Positions 24,301 through 36,606 of a DNA stretch of 64,000 bases are shown piece after piece. The translations under genes were made by a program, and so were the position numbers. The notes beneath the pieces were generated by a model, which was not told the DNA's origin, did no database searches, and was given only the letters and a program-made list of their open reading frames with translations. The stretch's first letter is position 1; each line of letters opens with the position of its first letter. Source of the stretch: Zea mays (taxonomy: Eukaryota > Streptophyta > Magnoliopsida > Poales > Poaceae); contig NC_050097.1 of NCBI RefSeq assembly GCF_902167145.1, positions 39,602,095 through 39,666,094 of the forward strand, in the 5' to 3' direction.

Positions 24301-25322
24301 ATAACTCCTGCACTGAGGAGTCTTTTGACTTCATTCCGAGCGCCTTCGGCCTTGTCATCAGACATTTTCCGAAGCCTCTGCTTTCTGGGTCTGAAAGATG
24401 GGTCAACATTGAGCGAGTGTTCAATAACATCCCTGTTAACTCCGCAAAGATCATTGGCTGACCATGCAAAAACATCTTTGTTGTTGAACAAAAACCTTAT
24501 CAAGGTTTTCTCCTGTTCTTCGGATAATTGAGAGCCCAACAGCACCTTCTGCTCTGCTATGTCCTCACATAAGAGCATGGGCTTCGGCTGATCTACTGAA
24601 GCTGCTTTCTCCCTTCTGAATTTATATTGTTCACAAGCTTCAGCTCCATCTATGTTATGGATTGCTTTTGAGTCAGTCCAGTTTCCCTCGGCCCTTCTGG
24701 CAGCTTCCTGACTTCCATGAATAGCAATGGGTCCTTGATCCGAAGGTATCTTCATGCAAAGGTAAGCAGGATGAAGAATTGCTTCGAAAGCATTGAGGGT
24801 GCCACGACCAATAATTGCATTGTAAGGATATTCCATGTCAACAATGTCAAACACAACTTGCTCAGTTCTGGTGTTGTTGATGAAGTCGAAGGTCACTGGC
24901 ATGGTGATCTTGCCCAGTGCTACAATCTGTCTTCCTCCGAAGCCACAGAGAGGGTGTGTAGCATCATGAATCTTGTCTTCTGGCTCTTGCATTTGTCTGA
25001 AGGCCTTAGCAAATATAATATCAGCTGCACTGCCTGTATCAACCAAAACATTGTGGACCAGAAATCCTTTGATAATGCAAGAAATAACCATAGCATCGTT
25101 ATGAGGAAAATCCTTGAGCTGAAGATCCTCTTGGGAGAAGGTGATTGGGATGTGTGACCATCTTGACTTGATGAAGGGTCCCTGCACTCCAACATGTTGT
25201 ACCCTTCTCTGCGCCTCTTTCTTCTGCTTTTTGTTGGCTGGTTCTGAGCACGAACCACCTGTTATCGGGAACACCAGCTTCGGGGCCGAAGCAGCTCCAG
25301 CTTGATCGTTAATCGAAGCCAT
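21369..25322 (-). pseudogene. pol: Element H Gypsy pol: protease, RT, two RNase H domains, integrase; one in-frame stop
   Basis: Likely start ATG 25322 (MASINDQAGAAS); the frame is also open upstream through the PBS into the LTR. Order: aspartic protease (VLVDTGSAADII), RT (NGKWRMCIDFTDLNKACPKD, YVDDIIV), Gypsy RNase H (FEELKQYL...VLYAVLMASRKLRHYF), a second archaeal-type RNase H (FCDGSWGTFGAGAAAVL, KTDSQVV), then integrase (HHCC-like zinc module GCQKC, WGLDLLGPLPP, TVDNGTQFDS, HPESNGLVERAN) and a chromodomain-less tail. One TGA at 23724-23726 separates the RT piece (to 25322) from the RNase H-integrase piece (21369-23723), all in one frame. The extra RNase H is diagnostic of Tat-lineage elements. 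Gag is absent upstream. Confidence 0.92.
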
Positions 25323-25350
25323 CAGCTCAAAAAGTGGAAGTGAGTTGACC

Positions 25351-25364
25351 GGAGGTGGGCGCCA
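25351..25364 (-). other. Primer-binding region of element H
   Basis: The minus strand just inside the 5' LTR reads TGGCGCCCACCTCC, one base from the LTR edge. Element I has the same bases at 36532-36545. The priming tRNA is not assigned. Confidence 0.75.
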
Positions 25365-25365
25365 A

Positions 25366-25950
25366 TGTTGGGGACTTGTTCTCAAATGCTATGAATTAAG
25401 AACAAGGCAACATAAAATGTTAAATGTTAATGTCCTTCGCCCAACGAAGCATTATTCCCTTGAGGATTAATGGATCTTGGACAAAGGTTGGTGACAATAC
25501 GATTACGAAGGTTAAATCTTCGTAATTGAATTTTAATAGATTGTATAAGATAACATAAAATATAGAGTATCAAAGGTAAATGAATCATAAACGCCCCATA
25601 TTATATTTACTCAGTATATTTAATCATTGAATACAATTATACCTCTGCCTTGGCAAAGATTGATTCCCGAATGATGCGATTGCAAATACAGGAATACGTG
25701 AACAGTAAAGGAATATTGTTCACTATTTATAGGCACAGGACACAGCCTGTGGGGAATTACAATTATGCCCCCTTATAAGGGATTACAACAGTGACCCAAA
25801 CATTTATGGACTAAAAGGTCATTCTACTTTTAAGTCGGTTTGTAATTCCGAAGCTTCATGAAGAAGATCCTTCGGTCATCTCATGCGGACAGCTTCAGCC
25901 GAAGCTGCTTCTTCCTACAAGACCTTCGGCGACGAAGCATAGTCCCAACA
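25366..25950 (-). repeat. 5' LTR of element H
   Basis: 585 bases, differing at three positions from 16554-17138. The sense-strand TATA box is at 25724-25731. It is followed by the duplication GACAA. Confidence 0.95.
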
Positions 25951-26484
25951 GACAAATACATGGCAGAACCACTTCTAAAGCAAGATCCATTTGATATTTT
26001 AGCTTTTTGGAAGAACAACACAGATAAGTACCCTATTCTCTCACAAATTGCTCGTGATGTGATGTCTATACAAGTGTCAACGGTTGCTTCAGAGTCTGCC
26101 TTTAGTGCTGCTGGCCAGGTTGTTGATCCATATCGCAATCGCCTTGACCCTGAGATGGTACAAGCACTTATATGCACTAAAGATTGGATTCGTGCATCAA
26201 GAAAAGGTACCCATTTTTTAATATGTTGAACTTCAATTTTATTATGTTGTATACTCATGCATATGTCTTTTTATTTTGTATTATCAGATTCAGTAATTAT
26301 TCATTCTATTTTGACTGATCTAAAACCTTCGGAAACCTGCATGGATTTTGAGGTATGCAATCATTTTCTATATTATTTGTAGAACTCTTTGTTGCTTTAC
26401 TGATCTATGGCTTTAGGCTTATTGGTTCTGCAAACTTGTAGGAACAAGATGATAAAATGAGGCACCATCTAACCTCACTCCACA

Positions 26485-28716
26485 GTCCACACTAGTATTT
26501 GGGATGTTGTTGAGTTTGGAATACATGTACCATCCGTAGGGGATGAAGGCTATGATTCGGACGAGGTTGCCCAAATCCGGCACTTCAACTCCCAAGCCAC
26601 TACTATACTCCTCGCCTCTCTAAGTCGAGAGGAGTATAATAAGGTACAAGGGTTGAAAAGTGCTAAAGAGATTTGGGACGTGCTCAAGACCGCACACGAA
26701 GGATATGAGGTGACCAAGATCACCAAGCGGGAAACGATCGAGGGGGAGCTCGGTCGATTTATGCTCAACCAAGGAGAGGAGCCACAAGCCATGTACAACC
26801 GGCTCAAGGCCTTGGTGAACCAAGTGCGCAACCTCGGGAGCACAAAATGGGATGACCATGAAATGGTCAAGGTTATTCTTAGATCACTCGTTTTTCTTAA
26901 TCCTACTCAAGTTCAATTAATTCATGGTGATCCTAGATATAAGCTAATGTCTCCCGAGGAAGTCATAGGAAAGTTTATGAGCTTTGAATTGATGATCAAA
27001 GGCTCCAAACAAATCATCGAGCGAGGCGCCACCTCCACACCCGAGGTGCAACCCGTTGCCTTCAAAGCAATGGAGGAGAAGAAAGAAGAGTCTACATCAA
27101 GTAGGCTCCCCATCGACGCCTCCAAGCTCGACAACGAGGAGATGGCGCTAATCATCAAAAGCTTTCGCCAAATCCTCAAGCAAAGGAGGGGGAAGGATTT
27201 CAAACCCCGCTCCAAGAAGGTTTGCTACAAGTGTGGTAAGCCTGGCCACTTTATAGCAAAATGTCCTATTTCTAGTGACAGTGACAGAGGCGACGACAAG
27301 AGAGGGAAGAAGAAGGAGAAGAAGGGATACTACAAGAAGAAGGGCGGCGATGCCCATGTATGTCGGGAGTGGGACTCCAACGAGAGCTCCACTGACTCCT
27401 CCTCCGATGAGGACGCCGCCAACATCGCCGTCAACAAGGGTCTCCTCTTCCCCAACGTCGGCCACAAGTGCCTCATAGCAAAGGACAAAAAAAGGTAAAA
27501 TCTAGCCACTAAATATGCAACATCTAGTGATGAGGAAAACTCTAGTGATGATGAAGACAATTTGCTTGCCCTTTTTGCCAACCTAAACATGCAACAAAAA
27601 GAAAAATTAAATGAATTGATAGGTGCTATTCATGAGAAGGATGAACTCTTGGATAGCCAAGAGGACTTCCTAATTAAAGAAAATAAGAAGCATGTTAAGG
27701 TTAAAAATGCTTATGCTCAGTAAGTAGAAAAATGTGAAAATTTGACTAGTGAGCTAAGCACTTGCCATGATATTATCTCAAACCTTAGAAATGAAAATGC
27801 TAAATTGATTGCTAAGGTTGAGAAGTTGAATGTTTGTGATGATTCTTTTTCCAATCTTAAAAATGATAATGCTAGTTTACTTGCTAAGATTGACAAATTA
27901 AATGAATCAATTTCTAGCCTTAAAACTGAGAATGATAAGTTAATTATTAAGGCTAAAAATTTAAATGTTTGCAATGATGTTGTTTCCAATCTTAGAAATG
28001 AAAATGTCATGTTACATGCTAAGATTGATGAACTAAATGCTTGCAAACCCTCTACATCTACTGTCAGTCATGTCTCTATTTGCACTAGATGTAGAGATGT
28101 TAATATTGATGTTATCCATGATCACATTGCTATGATTAAACAACAAAATGATCATATAGCAAAATTAGATGCTAAAATTGCTGAGCATGAATTAGAGAAT
28201 GAAAATTTTAAATTTGCCCGTAGTATGCTTTATAGTGGGAGACGCCCTGGCATTAAGGATGGCATTGGCTTCCAACAGGGAGACAATGTCAAGCTTAATG
28301 CCCCTAAGAAATTGTCTAACTTTGTTAAGGGAAAAGCTCCCATGGCTCAGGATAACAAGGGTTACATTTTATATCCTGCTGGTTATCCCAAGCACAAAAT
28401 TAGGATAATTCATTCTAGGAAGCCTCACTCTAGCTCTCATCATGATTTTCTGTATAAGAGTGAGGCATCTAGTTCTAGGCAATCCACTCATGTTAAATTG
28501 CCTAAAAAGAAATCTCCTATTGCATCAAATGAGCCTAACATTTCATTTAAGACTTTTGATGCTTCATATGTTTTAACTAACAAATCAGGCAAAGTAGTTG
28601 CCAAATATGTTGGGGCCAAACACAAGGGCTCAAAGACTTGTGTTTGGGTACCCAAGGTGCTTGTTTCTAATGTCAAAGGACCCAAGACCGTTTGGGTACC
28701 TAAGAACAAGGCCTAA
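26485..28716 (+). pseudogene. gag: Element A Gag, main part
   Basis: Resumes after the hAT with TSIWDVVEFGIHV, then the UBN2-type core (KSAKEIWDVLKTAHEGYEV...), one CCHC knuckle (CYKCGKPGHFIAKC), an acidic serine-rich stretch, a repetitive coiled coil (alternating NLRNENAKL- and NLKNDNASL-type heptads, about 27780-28040) and the C-terminus WVPKNKA. Two in-frame stops interrupt it: TAA at 27496-27498 and TAA at 27721-27723. The frame is otherwise continuous. Confidence 0.9.
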
Positions 28717-28738
28717 ACTTGTTTTGTAGGTTTATGCA

Positions 28739-29438
28739 TCCGGGGGCTCGAGTTGGATAATTGATAGCGGGTGCACAAACCACATGATTGGGAGAAAAGG
28801 ATGTTCTCCTCCTACGAGAAAAACCATGATCCCCAAAGAGCTATCACATTCGGGGATGGAAATCAAGGTTTGGTCAAAGGACTTGGTAAAATTGTTATAT
28901 CACCTGATCATTCTATTTCCAATGTTTTTCTTGTAGATTCTTTAGACTATAACTTGCTTTCAGTTTCTCAATTATGCAAAATGGGCTACAATTGTCTTTT
29001 TACGGATATAGGTGTTACTGTCTTTAGAAGAAGTGATGATTCAATAGCATTTAAGGGAGTATTAGAGGGTCAGCTATACTTAGTTGATTTCAATAGAGCT
29101 GAACTTGATACTTGCTTAATTGCTAAGACTAATATGGGTTGGCTCTGGCATCGCCGACTAGCCCATGTTGGGATGAAGAATATTCACAAGCTTCTAAAGG
29201 GAGAGCACATTTTGGGACTAACAAATGTTCATTTTGAGAAAGACAGGATTTGTAGTGCATGCCAAGCAGGAAAGCAAGTTGGTGTTCATCATCCACACAA
29301 GAACATCATGACGACCAACAGGCCGCTTGAGTTACTCCACATGGATCTATTCAACCCGATAGCTTACATAAGCATCGGCGGGAGTAAGTAATGTCTTGTT
29401 ATTGTGGATGACTATTCTCACTTCACTTGGGTGTTCTT
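28739..29438 (+). pseudogene. pol: Element A pol, part 1 (protease and integrase zinc module)
   Basis: The protease start ([11 protein letters not shown]) lies at about 28756-28785. A one-base loss near 28787 breaks the frame, which then runs to 29391 with [13 protein letters not shown] and CSACQAGKQ. TAA at 29389-29391 precedes VDDYSHFTWVFF, the first integrase aspartate region. It is cut by element B at the TTCTT duplication (29434-29438). Confidence 0.88.
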
Positions 29439-31041
29439 TGAAAGTCGCCTAGAGGGGGGGTGAATAGGCGAAGCCTGTAGATTAAAACTTTATCCCCAAC
29501 TAGATCCTTTGATTAGTGGTTAGAACAAGAAATATGATTATCGGAGTATAAGAACTAAGTCCTTTGCTTGTAACCAAAGTTGCTATGAAATAATGCGGAA
29601 TTGATAAACAATACAACTACTAGATATATGGATAGTAAAGCAAGAAGGCTTAGATGAGAAGAGCAATAAGTAAAGTTCTTTCTTGCGAAGGGTTGCTCCA
29701 CCAAATGAGAATTAAACTTGAAGCAACACCAAAAGATGTTAGCGGAGAATGGCGCAAGAAAACTTAGAGAAGGGAAAGCAAACAAATCACAAGCAAGAAA
29801 CACAATGAACACGAGTGATTTGTTTTACCGAGGTTCGGCCCTCGAAGGCCTAGTCCCTGTTGAGGAGTCCACTCAAGGACGGGTCTTTTTCAACCCTTTC
29901 CCTCTCTCCACCGATCACACAAGGATCGGTGAGCTCTTCTTCTTCTCAAGGATCACTCTCGATCCCGCAAGGACCACCACACTCTTTGGTGTCTCTTGCT
30001 AGCTGATACAAGCCTCCAACACTTTGGAGGAAGTTTGAATGGGAGTCAAAACTCCACGCGCAAATGAACACAAGGATGAAGCACACACTATCTCTCAATG
30101 TATCTCACAAGGCACTAGGGCTAAACTCAATTGAGTAGCTCTCAATTGCTCGCTCTCTCTTTTGTGGCACTTGTGTTGGTTGTAGTGGGCTAGATCTTGT
30201 GTATAGGATGTATCAATGAATATAGGTGGTTGGGAGGGCTTGAGTATGTCAACTAGATGACTTGGAATGTTGCTTGGACTCCCACACCTTGAAGTGGCCG
30301 GTTGGGGTGGTATTTATAGCCACCATCCAATTTTGTAGCCGTTGGAGAAGCTGCTGGCGATGGGCGCACCGGACAGTCCGGTGCACACCGGACATGTCCG
30401 GTGCGCCAGCCACGTCATCCTATCCGTTGAGATTGGAGCTGGTCGACCGTTGGAGGCTTTGTCCTCATGTGGCACCGGACAGTCCGGTGCAGCACCGGAC
30501 AGTCCGGTGCCCCTCCGACTTCTGCTCTGACACTCTGAATTCAACTGTACACTTTGCAGAGTCGACCGTTGCGCGCAGATGACCGTTGCTCCGCTGGCAC
30601 ACCGGACAGTCCGGTGTACACCGGACAGTCCGGTGAATTTTAGCGGAGCGACCTCCCACTTTCCCGAAGCTGGCCAGTTCAGAGCCGCTTCACTCTGGAG
30701 CACCGGACACTGTCCGGTGGTGCACCGGACAGTCCGGTGAATTATAGTGGGCTGCGCCTGAGAAACCCGAAGGTGAATAGTTTGAAGGCAATCCTCCCTG
30801 GTGCACCGGACACGGTCCGGTGGCACACCGGACAGTCCGGTGCGCCATACCAGGGAGCGCTTCGGTTTCTCTTTGCTCCTTTCTTTTGAACCTTGTCTTG
30901 TTCTTTTTATTGGTTTTGAGTTGAATCTTTGGCACCTGTAGAACATGTAATCTAGAGCAAACTAATTAGTCCAATTGTTTGTGTTGGACATTCAACCACC
31001 AAAATCATTTAGGAAAAGGTTTAAAGCCTATTTCCCTTTCA
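29439..31041 (-). repeat. 3' LTR of element B
   Basis: 1603 bases, + strand TGAAAGTCGCCTAGAG ... CCCTTTCA. About ten CACCGGAC-type palindromes lie between 30365 and 30845. Sense TATAAATA is at 30311-30318 (TATTTATA on +). Confidence 0.93.
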
Positions 31042-34000
31042 ATCTCCCCCTTTTTGGTGATTGATGCCAACACAAACCAAAGCAAATATATAAGAGAATA
31101 ATTGAACTAGTTTGCATAGGATAGGTGCAAAGATTGCTTGGAATTAAACCAATATTCATTTCATAAAATATGCATGGATGCTTTTCTTTGTTTTTAACAT
31201 TTTGGACCATGCTTGCACCTCAAGTTTTGTTTTTGCAAATGTTTTGGAAATTCTTTTTCAAAGTCTTTTGTAAATAGTCAATGGTAAATGAATCATAAGA
31301 TTTGGAAATTTCTCCCCCTGTTTCAAATGCTTTTCCTTTGACTAAACAAAACTCCCCCTAGATTAAATCCTCCTCTTAGAGTTCAAGAGGGTTTTAAGAT
31401 ATTGATTTTTGAAATACTACTTTCTCCCCCTTTTGAACACAATAAGATACCAATTTGAAATTTTCAATTGAACTTATTTTAAAATTAGGGTGGTGGTGCG
31501 GTCCTTTTGCTTTGGGCTATTACTCTCTCCCCCTTTGGCATGAATCGCCAAAAACGGAGTCATCAGAGCCCATTCTATAAGTTGTCTCCCCCTTTGGTAA
31601 ATAATATATGAGTGAAAGATTATGCCAATGGAGAGATAGTATGGAGTGATGGCGAAGGGTAGATAATACCAATAGAGTTGAGTGGAAGCCTTGTCTTCGC
31701 CGAAGACTCCATTTCCCTTTCAATCTACGACTTAGCATAGTAATATACTTGGAAACATATTAGTCGTAGTCATAAAAGAGATATGATCAAAAGGATATTA
31801 AGCATGATCATAATTCTATCTAACATAGATTGCTCCCCCTAAATATGTGCATGGAGAGGAACAAATATTTTGGCCTTAAACGCCAATTGCACATAATTAG
31901 GTTAATGAGAACATATCTATATTATACGGAATGTGAAGTGCATTGTGTCATATTATAAGTGTGATGCTCATGACAGTTTATGCACTTATGAAAGCATGTT
32001 GTAAACATTTCAAGCATTTTCCCTTAAGGATTTCAAAGAGGCTTAAGGACCATCCACCTTTGGAATAAAGGCAGCTTATCCTCGTTACAAGGTTAAGCTT
32101 TAAGCTCTTTGATAATTAAATCACTTCATCTAGTTTCAACAAAGATGCATTAAAGCATGAATGAATTTTTGAGAAGTTAAACTAGATATGAAGTAGGGAT
32201 ATGCATGGACATGCTTTCTCTTCCTTTTAAACAAGATATGTAAAGAGAGTATAGAAAAGGAAGATTTAGGTACAAGTTTAAATGAAAGGAGATAGTTTTA
32301 CCTTTTTGTACCTTTACATAGGGACGCTCTCTTCATTGTGCTTTGTCCTTAGTCTTAGATGCTTAAGACCTATTCTTAATGAAAATATATGGAAATATTT
32401 TGCACAAGAGAGAGTTCTACAACTAGTGATCTTTTCAAGTTATTGTTAACATATATCAAATGGATCACAAGTTGCATAAATGTATCATGAATTCTCCTTT
32501 TAACTTAGTGCATATCAAGAGAGATATCGATTGATAGTATATACGGCACTAAGAAGCATGATTGTTGATTGAAGTCATTCAATGATCAAGCAAATAACAG
32601 ATGTGATCAAAAGAACAACATACGCATTAGATTATCAATTAAGCTTAGAGTAGGAGAATCCAGCAAATATGCTACTTTAGAGTGAAAGACAAGAATTTAA
32701 AAACAGTAGCATACTTCATGAGAAACTTATTCTCATGCAAGAGACTATATGAAATTACTGAGATAAAGCAATAGTCTCAACAAAATCAAGATATAAGGAT
32801 AGACTCCCCTTAAAGATATGCATTGAGTATTTGAATTGAATGGATGTATTTACTTTAAAGACAAATAGGGAGAAGCATTATACATCTTGATCAAGGCTCA
32901 TAAATTTTGCAATAAACAACTTAAGCCTAGTATTCTCATAATGAAAGTATTTAGAATACTCACAACCACACCATTGATTGTTTTGTAGACCTTATTATCC
33001 AAGTAGGTGGTTTTGTTCTTGATGTCCTCCTCTTTCATTTGAGAGTCCTCCCTTTGTAGTCGTTTCCTTTTCCTTTCAAACTTATTGAAAATACTCAAGA
33101 AAGATGTTAATAGCACAAGGGAGTATATGATGATCTCTTTAGATAGAAAATATAGACAGTTCATCATTCATATGTCACATAGACATGAAGTAAAATCCTT
33201 AACATTAGTGCATTTCATTTGAGAAATATGAGTGAGCACCTTTTACGCATTTTAATAATCATTGGAGATTTTACTTTATCATATTGAATTTAGTTAATCA
33301 TCACTTGGAAGCAAATCAATATGATAACATATATAAATATCGCAAAGGCATTAAATAGATTCTAATGGACATGAGCAAAAAAATGAGATTTGAATGCACA
33401 TCTAGCTGATTTGAGTTCAAAAAAGAATCTATTCCTCACATGGGTAGAATATGATAATTTAGATTAAATGGCCATTGAGATGGGAATTAAATTTGATTAA
33501 GAAGATGAGTTCCCATACCTTTGCTTCTACCTTTCTTCTTTTGGGTGAAGAACAACCCATGAGGCTTGTGCACTTTCTTTTTGTAGATATTCATAAGTAG
33601 GCTCAAGAGATACTTTGTTAGTAACACAAGCACTAGTTTCCATTTTTGTAACCATTTTTGATAAGGAATGAAAAGCTAGATTACTAAAACATGGAAACTT
33701 CATAGCATGAACTAGATTATCCATAGATGATGTTATGCTCAATTTTAACTCATAAAACAAGCATAAATAATCCTTTGATATTATAGGAATAAATCTAATT
33801 CATGATTTGGAAAGCGATAAATGTGAAAGAATCATATCAATATGAGCAAGTAGAAATACAACATAAAACATTGGATTGATTTTTCTTTTCATGTTAGATC
33901 TCATGCTTTTCCAAAGAGAAACCTATTCTCTCTATATCTAGAATCATGGCAATAATAAAACAACTTAGTGAAAAACATGCCATGAGATACTTGCAACATT

Positions 34001-34432
34001 TTAAAGCATGTAGATTGCCATAGGATGGAAATGATGAGTATGCAATCTACCATATGAGAGGAAATTCTTCAAAGAATGGTAATATAAATTTAAAGACATT
34101 TGAAGTGCTACACATTTTTATGTGACTACACAAGACACCTAAGAAATGATAATTTAAAATTCTTGCACTTAAAAGCATAGAAGTTGCCATCCTTTGACTT
34201 TCCTCCATGTTGTAGGCCTTGATTTTTCACATATGATACTTCTTTTATTTCCTACAACATCAATGTCTTCCTCAAGATGATATGAGTTTAAGACATAGTA
34301 ATTTTGAAGAATAACCTTGGGTCAATCACAGATATAGATCATTGAAGATTGATAGCTTGAGTTGATAAGAATTGAAATGACTCGCTCAGGCACCCCAAGG
34401 CATCATATCATCTCCTCCCCCTGCAAAGCTTG
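31042..34432 (-). other. Element B non-coding tail with repeated polypurine tracts
   Basis: There are 3.4 kb without a credible gene. A polypurine tract abuts the LTR (31042-31055). More CTCCCCCT blocks on + lie near 31312, 31351, 31426, 31527, 31586, 31832 and 34414. Two of them carry the flanking words TTTGGCATGAATCGCC (31527) and AAATATGTGCAT (31832) shared with elements A, C and E. The remainder is AT-rich and unrecognised; this is where pol would lie in an autonomous relative. Confidence 0.7.
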
Positions 34433-35876
34433 TCAAGCATATTTTGGTACCCATCGCTTGATGGGTCCATCACGGTTAGTCAACAAAGATCTAGGAACCC
34501 AAAAGTCCTTTGTGTTAGCACTAGGTAAACTCACTACCTTTCTAGCACAAGTTGCAATTTTGGGTTGCCTAGTTACATGAAAATCAATTGACAAGTTAGG
34601 AGTGGAATTGTTACCAATGGGACAATCCTTGCATTGATGTCCCTTCTTTCGGCATGTGTAGCATAGGCGTTTTTCAAGTTTTGAAGTTTTCTTCTTTCCT
34701 TGTTTGTTGCTTGCTACATGGTTAGTAAAAACTTTCTTTTCTAACCTTATGCCTTTTTGTTTTAAATGGGGACAAGATCTAAGCAAGTGTCCCTTCTTGG
34801 AGCATTTAAAACAAAGTCTATCATCCTTGTTAATAATCAAGCCATTTTTAATGTAGGGACATGACCTAATCAAGTGCCCCTCTTCAAAGCATTCACTACA
34901 CCTCTTAATGTGAAGTGTGGCTTGATCATTACCTTGGATGTTACCTTTTGTGGAGGCGTGGTTGAGGCTTTTGGAGGAGGTGTTGAATTTCATCTTTTGT
35001 TTCTTCCTCTTGGCAATCCTCAAATCCTTGACATTTTCTTTAAGGAATGTAGTGCATGCCACGGTTGTTCCCGTCTCAAGCTTCTTCACCATGTGATCAC
35101 GGTTATCTTGAGAAGGTTGGGCAATGCATTTCCCTTTTAGTTGTGTCAAGCTCATCTTTAGCCTCTCAATCTCTTCTTTGAGCTTTTGATATGTATCATC
35201 TTTTGTTCCTGCAAGTTCTAGCTCAAAAGAAGATATGCTTGTCGACGGACAACAAGCATTAGCACATGGTAATATAGTATCAATTTGAATACATGTGCAC
35301 GAGTGAGGTTGTTGGAATTTTAAACTTTCTATCACAACCTCATGAGCAATGTTTAGTATGATATGGTCATCCATAAGATTTTCATGAGAGCATAGGAGCA
35401 TATCATATTTTTCTTGAAAAACTAGATTTTCAACTTTTAGCTTTTCTACTTGGTCCTTAAGCAAGGTATTCCTATTTACTAATTGAGCTATACAATGTAA
35501 AGCGTTATCTTGCTCAATTGAAATAGTTTCATACCTTTGGACCAAATCAACATGAGAGCACTTTAGCTCCTCATGTTCTTTAGTCAACTCGTCAAAGTGT
35601 AGCATTTTCATGGAGAGAATATCTTCTAACCTTTGACGAGCTTCGCTTTGCTCTTTCGCTCTTTCTAGAAGTTTGAGCATGACCGCTTTATCTTCTTGGC
35701 TTAGGCGAGCGTAGAGTTGCACAAAGCTTCTTTCTTCCTCCTCATCCCCATTTGTGCTTCCGCTATCATTTTCATTAGCCACACAACACATGTGGGAATC
35801 GAAATGGGAAGACAAACCTTTTGGAGAGGTGGATTCATCGTTTGGTCTCCATCGTTCATTTTCTTCTTCTTCCTTG
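34433..35876 (-). CDS. gag: Element B Gag, C-terminal part, three zinc knuckles
   Basis: Continues the frame begun at 43701 after removal of element I and one TSD copy; the joined length is 626 codons with no stop. After an acidic stretch and a coiled coil (LSQEDKAVMLKLLERAKEQ, ...VDLVQRYETISIEQ) come three CCHC knuckles of spacing 2-4-4: CSECFEEGHLIRSC, CFKCSKKGHLLRSC and CYTCRKKGHQCKDC. The C-terminus is the Sirevirus signature (SLLTNRDGPIKRWVPKYA). Three knuckles are more than the single one in elements A and C. The element carries no enzyme, so Gag conservation suggests a packaging role. Confidence 0.82.
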
Positions 35877-36530
35877 TGTTGGGGGCCTTCGGCTTCCGAA
35901 GGTCCTCAAAAACATGATTTAACAGTGTTTCTAGAGTGTAATGTGTGAACAGGTACCTTCGGACATATATCAAAGAGGGAGAACCTCAAAAGATACGAAG
36001 GTTGGCAGTGCCGAAGCTGTGAAGCAGGAAAGCTTCGGCATGTTCGCAGAAAAGGGAACCGACTTAAAGATGAAAAGGCCATTTAGACCTCGATAGATTG
36101 CTATGGAATTATCACCAAATGTAAAGGGCATGTATGTAATTTTGTATGGGTTGTATCCCGTGCCTATAAATAGGTGAACAGTACCCTCGTACTGTTCACG
36201 CTGACTTGGCATTTGCTTTTGCGTCACGCTTGTACTTTTTACCTTCTCTCAGGACCGAAGGTACATTTGTAATTTGAAATCATTTCTATTTTTCCATGTT
36301 AATAAAATAGAAACGATTCTATGATGATGCTTATATTATATTTCATGCTTTATATGAATCCTTCGTCATTACTTGTTATGTTTACGAAGGTATGTCTCTT
36401 ATGACCTTCGTCCGAAACTCATTATTTCCCGAAGGGACATAATGCTTCGAAGGACGAAGGACTTTAACACTTAACACTTTTTATGTTGCCTTGTTCTTAA
36501 CTCTTAGCATTTGAGAACAAGTCCCCAACA
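35877..36530 (+). repeat. 5' LTR of element I
   Basis: TGTTGGGGGCCTTCGG ... AAGTCCCCAACA, 654 bases, TATAAATA at 36165-36172. The last 45 bases are nearly those of element H. Confidence 0.95.
36165..36172 (+). promoter_or_regulatory. LTR TATA box, element I
   Basis: TATAAATA, followed about 15 bases on by an imperfect palindrome around GTACCCTCGTAC. The copy in the 3' LTR is at 42897-42904. Confidence 0.65.
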
Positions 36531-36531
36531 T

Positions 36532-36545
36532 TGGCGCCCACCTCC
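36532..36545 (+). other. Primer-binding region of element I
   Basis: TGGCGCCCACCTCC one base inside the 5' LTR, identical to that of element H (25351-25364). Confidence 0.75.
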
Positions 36546-36606
36546 GGTGAACTCACTTCCACTTCGAGTTTTTTTTGAACACCTTCGGAAGCTATAGACC
36601 CTCGCT

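Larger units (their letters stand above)
16554..25950 (-). mobile_element. Gypsy (Tat lineage, Grande/RIRE2-like) element H, gag-less
   Basis: 9397 bases, minus-oriented: 5' LTR 25366-25950, PBS region, pol 21369-25322, a repeat-rich spacer, an antisense gene 17590-20490 (plus strand), a polypurine tract and the 3' LTR 16554-17138. The target duplication GACAA lies at 16549-16553 and 25951-25955. LTRs are 585 bases each with three differences (16679/25491, 16884/25696, 16904/25716), so the insertion is recent. There is no gag: coding starts directly with the protease region just inside the PBS. The second RNase H domain marks the Tat lineage. Confidence 0.93.
16432..26352 (+). pseudogene. hAT transposase C-terminal exons
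   Basis: The frame runs from ATG 16432 to 16553, then across element H at 25956-26206, with a GT donor at 26207. A second exon is 26288-26352 after an AG at 26287, and a third starts at 26442 but is cut at 26448. Joined, the reading passes NELDKYMAEPL and IARDVMSIQVSTVASESAFS, the hATC dimerisation motif. The catalytic DDE core and BED zinc finger are absent, so this is a deleted, non-autonomous remnant. 15815-16431 has no clear coding sequence. Confidence 0.82.
15815..26448 (+). mobile_element. Truncated hAT transposon containing Gypsy element H
   Basis: The left end TAGGGATGAAAACG is a typical hAT terminus, followed by sub-terminal repeats rich in CCCGT and ACGGG. The C-terminal hAT dimerisation domain is encoded across 16432-26352, split by element H. 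The right terminus is missing: sequence stops inside an exon at 26448 and is followed by a 35-base copy of the left flank (26450-26484 equals 15779-15813), then by GTCCACAC (26485-26492). The latter matches the left flank CTCCACAC at seven of eight bases, as expected for an eight-base hAT duplication. Confidence 0.82.

Noticed and set aside
29718..30002. 94-codon frame repeated almost identically at 44027-44311
   Set aside because: The two copies are the paired LTRs of element B; the identity reflects LTR duplication, not a gene family.
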